Source: Arthrobacter sp. ES3-54 (GTDB taxonomy: Bacteria; Actinomycetota; Actinomycetes; Actinomycetales; Micrococcaceae). Taken from it: 64,000 nucleotides of DNA. This document shows, piece by piece, positions 8,465 through 17,005 of this stretch (position 1 is its first letter; each line of letters starts with the position of its first letter). Location of the stretch: contig NZ_JAQFIF010000004.1 of the NCBI RefSeq assembly GCF_029504395.1, forward strand, positions 186,001 to 250,000, read 5' to 3'. Made by a program: the position numbers and the translations under genes. The notes below the pieces were generated by a model that was given only the letters and a program-made list of their open reading frames with translations, did no database searches and was not told the origin of the DNA.

Positions 8465-8840
8465 GACTCTGTGCTTCTCCTGTCTTGACGGGTCGCTTCG
8501 AACATGGAGAGGGGACATCCGCCGTGCCGAAGTCGACGTTATTACGGGAGCCAATGGGCTGGAACGTCGGTTTTCGGGCGTCCGGATGCTCGAATCGCCC
8601 ACAAGCCGTCGACGGGTGCGCGACGGCTCACCACCGTACTGCCGATGCGGTCGGCGTAGCGGCCGCCGATCCGTCCGCCGAATCGGAGCGGGCTGAATTC
8701 GCACGCCTCGCTGGCCGACCTCGCGGCGGCCTACCGGGAAGTCGCAGTCGCCGCCGGCATCGCACCGTACCCGACGGCATCCTGACGCGAGCCGCACTCC
8801 GCCCCGGACTGCTCACCCCTCCGTGAGGAGCAGTCGACAA
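8465..8840. other. 376-base non-coding or decayed stretch
   Basis: No frame here shows a supported start or a family pattern; products are Arg/Ser-rich. It lies between the SDR remnant and the stop of the muconolactone-isomerase-like gene and is probably debris from the deletion that truncated the SDR. Confidence 0.4.
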
Positions 8841-9131
8841 CTATGCGCCAGGATCGTTCGGATGTGGCGACAGCGGCGTCACACTGTCGTGCCGCCACAC
8901 CCGAAGCGGCATCGACGCGAGCACCTGCTCCAGTTCGTCGGCGTCACGCGCCTGGAAGAGACCCCAGGTGCGCCATTCGCCCTCGGCGACGGGAGGGCGC
9001 CACAGCCGCAGAAGGTGTCCCTGAGCGGCGAGGTTGCGCGAATTGGCCGCCTCTCTGCTCCGCATGTCGGCGACTGCCTCGTCCGGCGTGCCCTCCGGGA
9101 CCGTCGTCCTCATGTCGACCAGGAATTCCAT
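8841..9131 (-). CDS. Muconolactone delta-isomerase-like protein
   Basis: This 96-residue protein has the size and layout of muconolactone isomerase (CatC) of the ferredoxin-like dimeric barrel fold. It starts MEFLVDMRTTVPEGTPDEAV, has a central REAANSRNLAAQGHLLRLWRPP segment, and ends with GLFQARDADELEQVLASMPL followed by the tail WRHDSVTPLSPHP. All three blocks match the family pattern. ATG 9131 follows GGAGGAAA at good spacing. CatC converts muconolactone to 3-oxoadipate enol-lactone, but no other catechol or 3-oxoadipate gene is present here, so this copy may serve another lactone. It sits downstream of the SgcJ/EcaC gene in the same orientation. Confidence 0.82.
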   Translation of the reverse strand: MEFLVDMRTTVPEGTPDEAVADMRSREAANSRNLAAQGHLLRLWRPPVAEGEWRTWGLFQARDADELEQVLASMPLRVWRHDSVTPLSPHPNDPGA

Positions 9132-9163
9132 TGCGTTTCCTCCCGTCTCCGATCGCGTGAACC

Positions 9164-9541
9164 CTATGCCTCGATCTTCGACACGTGATAGTGCCGGATG
9201 AGCCACTCGCCCTCCGAGCGCACCAGCGCCACGGTCAGATGCACCGGAATCACCGCGGCGTTCGGCGGCGTGAAGTCCACGTCGACGAACGCGAGGAACG
9301 TGTCGTCCGAGAACGCACGCGTCTCCAGCACCGTGTACGTCGGGGTGAGCCCCACGGGCTGCTTGTCGTAATAGGCGGCGACTCCGGCTCGGCCAACGAC
9401 CGGCGTCCTGTCGAAGCCCTGGAAGATTGCATCCTCGGTGAAGTACGCGGCGACGCGCTTGGGCTCGTGGCGCCGCACGGCGTCGGCCCAGCTGTCGAGC
9501 ACCCGGATGAGTACAGCATCCTGTTCGGTCGTAACGGTCAT
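9164..9541 (-). CDS. SgcJ/EcaC family protein (NTF2-like fold)
   Basis: This 125-residue protein shows the pattern of SgcJ/EcaC-type NTF2 proteins: VLDSWADAVRRHEPKRVAAYFTEDAIFQGF, VVGRAGVAAYYDKQPVGLTPTY, and the final strand GEWLIRHYHVSKIEA. Members were named from enediyne clusters but are common as stand-alone proteins with unclear roles. The start at ATG 9541 gives full-length homology. It is 32 bases upstream of the muconolactone-isomerase-like gene, so the two probably form an operon. Confidence 0.85.
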   Translation of the reverse strand: MTVTTEQDAVLIRVLDSWADAVRRHEPKRVAAYFTEDAIFQGFDRTPVVGRAGVAAYYDKQPVGLTPTYTVLETRAFSDDTFLAFVDVDFTPPNAAVIPVHLTVALVRSEGEWLIRHYHVSKIEA

Positions 9542-9569
9542 GGTTACTCTGTCGCTTTCTCGAATCTGG

Positions 9570-9704
9570 TCATTTTCCGGCGCTCTGACCGCCGTCGACG
9601 TGGAGGAACTCTCTCTTGACGAACGGAGCCTACTCGAGGTATAGCACGCAGCGCACGATGTCGTCGATCTCGCCCATGCATCCCACCGGGACGGGCAGCT
9701 TCAG
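9570..9704 (-). pseudogene. SDR oxidoreductase remnant with in-frame stop
   Basis: The minus strand reads LKLPVPVGCMGEIDDIVRCVLYLE, then a TAG stop, then APFVKREFLHVDGGQSAGK and a final TGA. This is the C-terminal end of a short-chain dehydrogenase, where the pattern GRMGEIDDIVxAVLYLExAxFVTGExLHVDGG is normal. One codon has become a stop and a conserved Gly is Arg, and nothing upstream of about 9704 belongs to the gene. It directly precedes the SgcJ/EcaC gene and was probably once the first or middle gene of the same operon. Confidence 0.72.
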
Positions 9705-10187
9705 GAGCCGGGAAGAAGCTGAATCCCAGATCGAGCGATGGAAGATCCGGGACCGGTGTGGTGGGCGGCCGGACGTCCGCGGCCTGATGCCGCATCTGGC
9801 GGCCCGCCCGTCAGGCAGCTACGGACCTAGGCCCGCTGCCGGGGCCGGCCGTCCCGTTGCTGGCTGGGCCGGCCTCACCTGGTTGTACGCAGGATTTTCA
9901 CAGGACAAGCCCGGCACTCCGTCGCACGACTGATCCCCGCGGCCAGCGAGCTCATGAATGCTGGCCACAAACCCCGAATCTGTCACCCTGCTTGTTTGAC
10001 GAGGAGCGTAGATCAGAACGCCGCGTTTGCTCTCACGGTGAAGATGAGACGCGCATCCAGGCCAGGCCCTTCCTGGCCCCGCGCCGCCAAGACATTCTCT
10101 GGGCCATGCTCCGTGATGCGTCCTTAGCCACGGGAGGGAGCGCGGTGCGGCAAGCGGAGTTCAGTCGAGAGTGGTGCCGAAGGAGGC
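9705..10187. other. 483-base region without a recognisable gene
   Basis: No frame has a supported start or a family pattern. Composition is like the surroundings. It separates the worn catabolic island from the PEBP pseudogene. Confidence 0.4.
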
Positions 10188-10714
10188 CTATCTCTCGTAC
10201 CAGCCCTCGAGGAGGGCGCGTCCAAGGGTGCCGTTGAACAGGTTGAACATCAGCAGGGCGGGCGTCGCCTCTGGGTCAATCTCGAACTTCTCGGCGGCGA
10301 GGGCGAGGACCGCAAAGATGTAGCGATGTTTCCCGGTGCCTTCCGGAGGCCCGGCGGCGACGTAGCGCTTCAGCCTAGCGTCGTTCGGGAGCTGGAAGGC
10401 GCCCGGCGGGAGCCCCGAGCCCGACTCATTGCCGGCGCCTGCGGGCAGCTCGGTGACGTTGGCGGGAATGTTCACCCCGGCCCAGTGCCAGAAACCGGTG
10501 ACCGAGGGCGCTTCGGGTCGCACATGGTGACCACGAAGCTCTGCGTCCCTGGCGGGAACCCGCTCCAGGAGAGCTGCGGGGAAACGTCCTCACCGCTGGC
10601 GCCGAAGATGCGGCTGACCTGCGGCATCGCCAGCTTCTCGCCCTCCCGCAGGTCGCTGCTGATCAGTGAGAACGAGGCCGCTGTGGGAAGGTTCTCGTAG
10701 GGGTTCCAAGTCAT
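10188..10714 (-). pseudogene. YbhB/YbcL-type PEBP protein, single frameshift
   Basis: Two overlapping frames together give a complete phosphatidylethanolamine-binding (Raf kinase inhibitor-like) protein of about 175 residues. The first starts at ATG 10714 after CAGGAGAAG and reads MTWNPYENLPTAASFSLISSD up to FVVTMCDP. The family motif DPxAPxxxGFWHW then continues in the other frame as EAPSVTGFWHWAGVNIPANV. One base is missing within the G run at 10515-10517 (C run on the coding strand). The downstream part keeps all conserved elements to the C-terminus (GKHRYIFAVLAL, FNLFNGTLGRA). The damage is one homopolymer base, so a sequencing error or a very recent mutation are both possible. Confidence 0.85.
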
Positions 10715-10820
10715 CTGACTTCTCCTGTTTCCTGAGAATAATTGACGTGAGATCAGCGGCTTCACATTTCTTCAGTTTGATGCGGCCGAACCCGGATTGC
10801 GACCTCCCCGTGGCACCGAC

Positions 10821-10985
10821 CTACAGGTCTTCTTCGCGGAGCAGGCCAAGGTTGCGGAACGCGAGGTGGCCGTCGCAGATCCCGGCCAGAAATGCTGGGG
10901 AGTTTCCTGTTTAGCGGCGGTTCGCGTTTTCCATGCCCTCATCGTAGGGGGGGAAGTCGACCATGAGTAGGTAGGTGTCGTCGGC
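10821..10985 (-). pseudogene. Remnant of a small protein gene with in-frame stop
   Basis: One minus-strand frame reads DDTYLLMVDFPPYDEGMENANR, then Arg and a TAA stop, then TGNSPAFLAGICDGHLAFRNLGLLREEDL and a TAG stop. Both halves look protein-like and lie in the same frame, so this is best read as one gene of roughly 55 or more residues broken by a nonsense mutation and perhaps a small internal deletion. I recall the general look of small conserved hypothetical proteins but cannot name the family. It lies 107 bases upstream of the PEBP pseudogene on the same strand. Confidence 0.5.
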
Positions 10986-11479
10986 ATCCCGGGCCCCTTA
11001 TGAGCCCGGATCCGTCGGGAAGGTAGCTCTGGGGGCCGGTCGTAATCCGCGAGTTCCCTGCTGTGTAAGGAGAATGTGGGTTGCGAAGGACGCGTTTTAC
11101 CCACTCAGAAGGGGCATCCGGTGGTCGATGAACCCGGGGAAGCGGGATGTGCCTTCCTGGAGCAGGCAAAACGGATCGAGGCGGCCAAGGGCGCCAGGAA
11201 AGGCCCGAAGCCCCCGGACAGGACCTGAAGCTCTCAAACCCCGACCGTCACTAGTCTGTACCAGCATCAGCTATGGCCCAGGAAAGACTATGCACGAGCC
11301 TAGGTCGGCCCTTCGGAACCGCGCAGGGAGCATAAAGGACCATTTGGTTTGTCCACGTCCAGGCGCGCACCGACTGCTCCTACCGCGGAAGCAGGCCGAG
11401 AGGCGATGGTCCTCGGGACCAAGTAGCCTGTCCATCTACGTTCTTTCTTTGTCCTCGGCTGTTGTTGTCAACAACGAAG
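10986..11479. other. 494-base region, unassigned gene fragments possible
   Basis: A plus-strand stretch at about 11116-11229 reads GHPVVDEPGEAGCAFLEQAK and continues IEAAKGARKGPKPPDRT before a stop, which looks coding but has no start or recognisable family. The rest holds nothing I can support. A palindrome-like GTTGTTGTCAACAAC sits at 11461-11475, just before a strong terminator. Confidence 0.35.
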
Positions 11480-11515
11480 AAGGCCCCGCCCGTTGAATCC
11501 AACGAGCGGGGCCTT
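11480..11515. terminator. Strong factor-independent terminator
   Basis: AAGGCCCCGC (11480-11489) pairs perfectly with GCGGGGCCTT (11506-11515). The loop contains a second short stem, CGTTG with CAACG, and TTCGTTTT follows on the plus strand. No intact gene ends just upstream, so this probably terminated a gene now decayed. Confidence 0.75.
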
Positions 11516-12128
11516 TTCGTTTTGCAGCAGCGACGCTAAGGCCTGAGCGTCAACCAACGACAGCCCGGTCAGGCTTCCAGTTGTCACACCAGCGGCCTCC
11601 TCCGCAATCCGGGCGAATGTCAGGCGGGGTCTTTCCGAGGCGCCTCACCCCTGTGTGCCTGGTGAGCTGTTGGTTGTGAAATGAACGGGTCTTTGCGATC
11701 CAGTCGCGTGCTCGGTTCACCAGTTGCGGGCTTTCAGTCATGATCACTAGCAGCGCATCCGCGGCAATCGCGAGGATTGGCCCGAGGCCATTTGGAAGGG
11801 ACAACCCCGCAATTGCCTCAGCGCCCTAGTCGCGGGCTTTCTTGAAGGCCCAACTGACCTTCTGAGGGTCGCCTTAAAACGTCGCCGTGGTCGTGTTCTA
11901 TGAGACTGGTGCCAAGGGCGAGTCCGTAGGGTCGGGCGCGGTACAACTCCAACTGTTCGGACTGCGCGTGGTTGTCGTTGACGTTTTCGCATATGCGCGT
12001 AGAGACGGAGTGATGCTCGTTGGGCCATGGACGTCGTGTGCGCGGACTCCTAATGTGAAAGTGCAGCCATGTTGTCCGCTTCCCGCATCACCACGAGTGC
12101 TTCACCCACCATGAGTAAGGACGAAGCA
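11516..12128. other. 613-base region without a recognisable gene
   Basis: A minus-strand frame at 11550-11804 begins with a short hydrophobic segment (GLGPILAIAADALLVIM) and then becomes basic. A plus-strand frame from 11887 has another hydrophobic patch (LFGLRVVVVDVFAY). Neither has a proper ribosome binding site or a family match. I see no RNA gene. Confidence 0.35.
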
Positions 12129-12434
12129 ATGCAAACCAAAATCACGCTGATCATCGATAACCCGTCCGCGCCGGAACTCTTCGAACAGGAAATGCCCACA
12201 ATTCTTGACCGCGTCGCAGCGCTGGACGGGCTCGTCCGGTTCGAGTCCGCCAAAGTGTGGCCAAAGGAAGACGGCACAGCGACGCCTGCGTATCGCACAC
12301 TGGACCTCTATTTCGAAGATTACGACTCTGCCTCACAGGCTGTGGGAACTGCTTCTGCGGGTGCGTTTTTCGAAGCGCTCGCTAAGGCCGGCGGCACCTT
12401 CACTGGACTGTTCTCCGAGGTGGAATCCAGCTAG
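12129..12434 (+). CDS. EthD-like small protein
   Basis: The 101-residue product begins MQTKITLIIDNPSAPELFEQ and contains PTILDRVAALDGLVRFESAKVWPKEDG, PAYRTLDLYFEDYDSASQAV and a final GAFFEALAKAGGTFTGLFSEVE. This pattern fits the EthD-like ferredoxin-fold (dimeric alpha-beta barrel) proteins, where a small domain acts in ring-cleavage or degradation pathways or has no known role. The start at 12129 follows AAGGACG. It is preceded by a long empty region and stands alone. Confidence 0.75.
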   Translation: MQTKITLIIDNPSAPELFEQEMPTILDRVAALDGLVRFESAKVWPKEDGTATPAYRTLDLYFEDYDSASQAVGTASAGAFFEALAKAGGTFTGLFSEVESS

Positions 12435-12573
12435 GGCGAGGCCGCGACCAGTTTGGGCCTGGCCGCGATTTCGTCGCGGAGAGCTTTGAGTGCGGCGATG
12501 TGGATCTCCGAAGCCGTCGAGCAGTGCCGAGTTAGAGGGGTTTCCTAGCGGGCCTGCATCCGTGTCTTCGCCA

Positions 12574-13404
12574 TCACGGTGCGAGCGGCTCGGCCGATCC
12601 CGAATCCGAGGGCACCTCCGGCTCCGAGGTCTGTGCGGAATCGGGGGCAGGCTCCGGGCTCGGTTCGGTTCCGGGGGCGAGGTCCGCCGGCGGCGTGTCG
12701 CTTGATTCGTCGGCTCCCGGCTCTGCAGTTCCGGCCGAGCCGCTGTCCCCGCGAGTGGGGCTGCCGTTCGTTGTCAGGCCGCCTTCGTCGTTAGCGCCTC
12801 CCTCGACATGCCCGGGCACTTCCTCCAGGTTCTTAGCTGATTCGTCTTTCTCGTCCGGGACAGCCGGATTGCCGGTCAATGCTTTGCCCAGCGTCGTCGT
12901 GGGCCCGGTGGCACCGCCGTCGATGCTCGATGTCGACGAGACGAGGCTGGAGATGGGCCGATTGGTTCCGAATTCGACCGCCGTGACACCGACCATCGCG
13001 ATAACGAATGCGGCAGCACTGACCGCCCCAACCTTGATCCAGGTCTTGGGGGTGAACTTCCTCCTCACACGTTCGGCTCGAGGTTCGTCGCTCTCGGCAG
13101 GCGCGCTGGCGACCAGCACCTCGCCGTCGTCAGCGGGCAGTCCGACCCCGCGTCGTTGGGGGATTTTTTTCATTGCCACGGTGGCGGCCGAACTGAGTGT
13201 GCGGGCATAGAGAGCGGCGCCCACCGTGGCAACGATAGAGCCGAGTGCGGCGCCGATAAGCGTCCCGGCAACGCCTAGAAAGGACCCCACCAAGGCAGAG
13301 GTCACCGCGGCCAAAGCCGAGCCAATAGTCTGGGTGCCACTGAGTCCGAGGAGCTGTTTGGGCTTGTCGTCATTAGCGGAGTCTGCAGGCATATTCACAC
13401 GCAT
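12574..13404 (-). CDS. Hypothetical membrane-anchored protein with acidic Pro-rich tail
   Basis: The product of about 277 residues starts with a Gly/Ala/Val-rich hydrophobic stretch (GSALAAVTSALVGSFLGVAG and onwards to about residue 70), then a charged linker, a basic patch RKFTPKTW, and one clear membrane helix (VGAVSAAAFVIAMVGVTAVEF). The last 100 residues are rich in Glu, Pro, Ser, Asp and Gly, as in surface-exposed wall-spanning tails. The start is uncertain: ATG 13404 and ATG 13392 are both possible and neither has a good ribosome binding site. I do not recognise the family. It diverges from the TPR-type regulator at 13601. Confidence 0.7.
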   Translation of the reverse strand: MRVNMPADSANDDKPKQLLGLSGTQTIGSALAAVTSALVGSFLGVAGTLIGAALGSIVATVGAALYARTLSSAATVAMKKIPQRRGVGLPADDGEVLVASAPAESDEPRAERVRRKFTPKTWIKVGAVSAAAFVIAMVGVTAVEFGTNRPISSLVSSTSSIDGGATGPTTTLGKALTGNPAVPDEKDESAKNLEEVPGHVEGGANDEGGLTTNGSPTRGDSGSAGTAEPGADESSDTPPADLAPGTEPSPEPAPDSAQTSEPEVPSDSGSAEPLAP

Positions 13405-13600
13405 TTCAGTCAGGGGAATGTTACGAATAGATAACTTTACCTGTCTGCGGCAGGTTCCCGGCTGCGGCCGCATTTATTTGAGACGCTTCTCACAGGCAAG
13501 AGGACCGAGGAGCCGACGCATGGCGGAAGCCTGGCCGAGACCGGACTTGCCCTCGAGAGTGGCTCGACCGGCTGCTATCCGCGGCGCTACCGTTGAAGTG

Positions 13601-14914
13601 ATGTCTGGGATGGACAAGTTTGACGGGTTGCTGGCCTCGGCGCGGGCGGCGTACGCCCGCGGCGACTGGCATGCGGCTTACCGGCAGCTCAGCCAGGCCC
13701 GGGCATTGTCCGAACTGGAGACGGGGGACTTGAGTCTCTTGGGCAGAGCCGCATGGTGGCTAGGACAGGTCAAGGAATCGCTAGAGGTTTCGGAGGACGT
13801 CTACCACCGCTTCGAGGACGACGGCGATGCACCAGATGCGGCCATGAAGGCCCTGCACCTTGGGCTGCTGTGGTTCATCCGCGGAGATGTGGTCATTGCT
13901 TCCGGTTGGGTGAGCCGTGCCCGGGGACTACTGCAGGGTCTTCCAGAGGGTCCGGAGCACGGCTATCTGCTCTACCTGGATGCCAGCCTCGCGCTTAGTC
14001 TCACGGACTTGGGCCCGGCGGGGGAGACAGCGGCCAAGTTGCAGGACATGGGCCGGAGCCTGCGCGTCCCCGCCCTCACATCCTTCGGTTTGGTGCTCGC
14101 CGGCCTGGCAGACCTGCGCAGCGGCAGCACCGCATCTGGCTTTGCGCAACTGGACGAGGCAATGCTTCCGGTACTCGCCGGCCGGGTGCCGCCGGAATGG
14201 GCAGGAGAAATCTACTGCACGGTGATCCACGCGTGCCACGAGCTGGCCGACCTGCACCGGATGCGTGCCTGGACTGACGCCACCGAGCAGTGGGGTGAGC
14301 AGTTCGTGGGAGACGTGGTGTATGCCGGCATCTGCCGCATCCACCGGCTGCAGCTGCTGAGCATCGAAGGCGGCTGGGACGCGGCGGAACATGCGATCGA
14401 GCAGAGCGGGGCGGAGCCCGTGGACCTCCCGAAGCGACCCAGAGACTCTGTTCGGCAGTCGGAGGTCCGTGCCGCCCTCTTTGCAGCAGACTTGCTTGCC
14501 CTAGAACTGGGTAGTGCCGCGCAGACGGTGGGGGCGGCCGTCCGGGTCCACGATAAGGCGGCTCATCGGATCCGCCCAGAGACGTTGGCGGGGCGACACC
14601 GGCTCCGGGGTGTGGTGGCGCACGTGTCCGGCGGGTCGGGGGGAGTGCCGGCCAGCCTCATGCCAGTGGTCGAGAGCGTCTGCGGTGGTATTCCAAAGTT
14701 CGAGCCCGGCCGCCGGGTCGTGGAGCTGGGGATCGTTCTGGTCCAGGCCCAGGTGTTCGGCCCAGAGTTGGAGCCGGAGCCGGTGGGCCAACGGCCGGGA
14801 GTTGTCGTGGCCGTTGTCTGTGGCGGCCGCGTCCCGGTTGTCGGCAGTCGTGTCGAACACGGCGCAGGTGAGCTCGCTGTCGGTGGTCCAGGACCGGCGG
14901 TTGAAGTTGTCTGA
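13601..14914 (+). pseudogene. TPR-type (LuxR-associated) regulator, 3'-truncated and fused to antisense sequence
   Basis: The first 300 residues or so from ATG 13601 (MSGMDKFDGLLASARAAYA) form tandem TPR-like helices: GDWHAAYRQLSQARALSELE, LGRAAWWLGQVKESLEVSEDVYHRF, and AALFAADLLALELG near 14500. This is the N-terminal half of the LuxR-type TPR regulators of about 550 residues common in actinobacteria. From about 14510 the frame continues only because it is open antisense to the phospholipase D gene, which ends at 14501 with its own normal C-terminus. The remaining TPRs and the C-terminal LuxR helix-turn-helix are absent. The DNA-binding part is therefore lost and the gene is probably inactive as a regulator. 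Confidence 0.75.
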
Positions 14915-16114
14915 GCCGCAGGTGAACCAAGTGTCGTCGATGATGCAGATTTTGGCATGGACGTAGATCGGAGTTCCCAAGCGGTTCTCCAGGTCAAACA
15001 CGCCGACCCTGTCGGGCGCGACGCGGCGCAGCATTCCGATGGCACCCAGTTGCCCGATCCGGCTAGGCGGCCCTGCGAGAGACCCATCAGAATCGGGGTA
15101 ACGGGGCACAACGGCAATCACCCTCAATGTGGGATTCCGTTCGAGGGCCTCAGCGATTCCGGCCGCGACCTCTGTCGACCACAGGTACTGATCCTCGACG
15201 TAGATCAGCGACCGGGCGCGGGCGAACCCCTTCGCGTAGGCGCGGGCAATGCTGCGCTCCCCAACAGGAGCGAACGGAAACGGGGGACGTTTCACGCCGT
15301 AGGTGCGCAGCAGCTGCACGGCATGAGGGCCCGCCGGTGGCGGCGGGGGCGCAGTGGCCGGAAGCGGTTCGGGGTGCCGGGGCATGCGGGCCAGACGTTG
15401 CAGCAGCATCCGGTAGGGGGTGCGTCGGTCCAGGGGATGGGGGTCGTTCCACCGTTCAGCGAACACTGCCAGCAGATCTGCCACCACGGGGCCACGCAGT
15501 TCGAGGGCGGCGTCGTGCCAGGGGGGTCGTTTCCCGTACCGGGAATCCATGGTGACCGCCTGCGGGTCTCCCGCGTGGTCGGCATCGTCTCGACGGCTGT
15601 GGGAAAGGTCGATTCCGCCAACGAACGCGACGTCCCGCGACGGATTGTCACGACGTCGGATGATGAACATCTTTTGGTGATGGGAACCGAACAGGCGTAC
15701 ACGCTGATCCAGCAGGACCTCTCCGCCAGCCTCGTTTATTTCACGACCTAGGAGCTCGTTGGATCGGCCGCTCATCGGGGCCGATACGCGCTCGCCGTGG
15801 GATCTCCAGACAAGGCCGCGCACTTCCACTCCCGCACGAGCCAACGCCGCGAGCACATCGCCGATCGACGGTCCGTCCGCCAGCAGCCGCTCGTCGGCGT
15901 CGCCACGCCAGTCGGTGAACCACACGCGGTCTCCCGCCTGCAGAGCCGTCAGCTCCTCGTGCAGTCGGGCGAAGTAGGTCGCTCCATGAATCAGGGGCCG
16001 CACCAGATTGCCCTCCGACCAGGGCGGCGATCCGGCACCGCCCGCGTGCACTTCTGTGGCCAGATTTCCCCGCTCGGCTCGACTCAGAAACCACGTGCCA
16101 GCATCACTGTCCAC
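14501..16114 (-). CDS. Phospholipase D-family protein (two HKD motifs)
   Basis: This 537-residue protein has two phospholipase D domains. The first HKD-type motif is HHQKMFII near residue 144, followed by VAFVGGIDLSHSRRDDADHAGD. The second is VHAKICIIDD near residue 393, followed by CGSDNFNRRSW. In between are VWFTDWRGDADE and IYVEDQYLWS, both typical of bacterial PLD-like phosphodiesterases. It starts at GTG 16114, preceded by GGAGGACTGA. The C-terminus IVDPDGRPHRLRG looks complete. Substrates are phospholipids or other phosphodiesters; there is no signal peptide, so it is probably cytoplasmic. Its 3' end overlaps the truncated TPR gene antisense by 414 bases. Confidence 0.9.
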   Translation of the reverse strand: MDSDAGTWFLSRAERGNLATEVHAGGAGSPPWSEGNLVRPLIHGATYFARLHEELTALQAGDRVWFTDWRGDADERLLADGPSIGDVLAALARAGVEVRGLVWRSHGERVSAPMSGRSNELLGREINEAGGEVLLDQRVRLFGSHHQKMFIIRRRDNPSRDVAFVGGIDLSHSRRDDADHAGDPQAVTMDSRYGKRPPWHDAALELRGPVVADLLAVFAERWNDPHPLDRRTPYRMLLQRLARMPRHPEPLPATAPPPPPAGPHAVQLLRTYGVKRPPFPFAPVGERSIARAYAKGFARARSLIYVEDQYLWSTEVAAGIAEALERNPTLRVIAVVPRYPDSDGSLAGPPSRIGQLGAIGMLRRVAPDRVGVFDLENRLGTPIYVHAKICIIDDTWFTCGSDNFNRRSWTTDSELTCAVFDTTADNRDAAATDNGHDNSRPLAHRLRLQLWAEHLGLDQNDPQLHDPAAGLELWNTTADALDHWHEAGRHSPRPAGHVRHHTPEPVSPRQRLWADPMSRLIVDPDGRPHRLRGTTQF

Positions 16115-16464
16115 TCAGTCCTCCTTTCGGGGCCCGAGGCCAGGCCACTAGTGTCCGGTCTCCAAAGTAGCCTATGACTTTGCTGAGGCGGCCGCGGGCG
16201 GTGTTGAGTACAAGGTCGTTGGAATCATCGATGAGCTGCCACAGCGCCTGCGAGCCCGTATCCGGGCCCTCTCCAGGAACAGCCGGGAGTGAGCGCCGCC
16301 ATCAGTAGCACCCGCATGATCGCTGCTTCGCTCAGCCAGGGTGCTCACTGCCAATGAAGCAGGAGGAGGTTCAAAACGCCGCACTTTGGTCGGGGACTGA
16401 GAGGACAATGGTGCCTAATAGTCGGGTCCTGAGGGCCAAGTGGGACTGTCAACGGAGAGATGAC
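16115..16464. other. 350-base region with a possible gene fragment
   Basis: A plus-strand stretch at about 16162-16290 reads VAYDFAEAAAGGVEYKVVGI and IDELPQRLRARIRALSRN before a TGA at 16290. It looks like the C-terminal end of a real protein but has no start and no family I can name. The rest is the upstream region of the gene at 16465. Confidence 0.35.
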
Positions 16465-16854
16465 ATGGGTGATTCCATCGCTTACCTTGATACCTCCGAT
16501 GTCCGTGCCGGAAAACTTGAGGAGCTCAAGGCTGCCATGGCCGGGCTCGCCGCGTTCGTTGAGCAGAATGAGCCGCGGATCATCTCCTACTGCGTCTGTT
16601 TCTCAGACGACGGCTCCGTCATGAGCGTCCTCCATTTTCATCCTGACGTAGCTTCGTTGGAGCTGCATATGAAGGTGGCGGGCCCCAAGTTCCTGCCAGT
16701 GGCACCGCTCATCAAGCTGAGAACAATCGAAATATTCGGCCGCCCAACCGAGGACCTGGTGGCGCAACTTCGAGCGAAGGCACAGCTCCTCGGCGGGGGA
16801 TCCGTAATAGTCCGTGACGTTCACGCCGGTTTCGCCCGTTTCACCAGCGGTTAG
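16465..16854 (+). CDS. Hypothetical protein with monooxygenase-like (ABM) fold
   Basis: The 129-residue protein starts MGDSIAYLDTSDVRAGKLEELKAAMAGLAA and continues with ISYCVCFSDDGSVMSVLHFHPD, SLELHMKVAGPKF and IKLRTIEIFGRPTEDLV. The order of a first strand, helix, two strands and an ASxELHxxVAGP helix matches small ferredoxin-fold proteins related to antibiotic biosynthesis monooxygenase domains. ATG 16465 follows ACGGAGAG. No catalytic residue can be assigned. It is monocistronic. Confidence 0.75.
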   Translation: MGDSIAYLDTSDVRAGKLEELKAAMAGLAAFVEQNEPRIISYCVCFSDDGSVMSVLHFHPDVASLELHMKVAGPKFLPVAPLIKLRTIEIFGRPTEDLVAQLRAKAQLLGGGSVIVRDVHAGFARFTSG

Positions 16855-17005
16855 CCTTCAGCAGCCGGTCCAACTCAGCCAGATCCATCCAACGGCGGTC
16901 CATGCATGAGGGATCCTTAATGCCACCTTCATCTGGTCCTCATGGTCTTCGTTCATGCTGGGTCACAGAACCTCAAGTGGCACTTCCACCGCTGGAGCTG
17001 ATCCC

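Noticed and set aside
8841..9131. A complete catechol/3-oxoadipate pathway
   Set aside because: Only the muconolactone-isomerase-like protein is present; no catA, catB or pca genes were found in the window, so no pathway is claimed.
11550..11804. Minus-strand frame with one hydrophobic segment
   Set aside because: There is no ribosome binding site, no extended membrane protein pattern and no family resemblance, so it is left as unassigned sequence.
14560..15120. Second frame of 184 codons within the phospholipase D gene
   Set aside because: Thr/Pro/Arg-rich out-of-frame product overlapping conserved HKD coding sequence.
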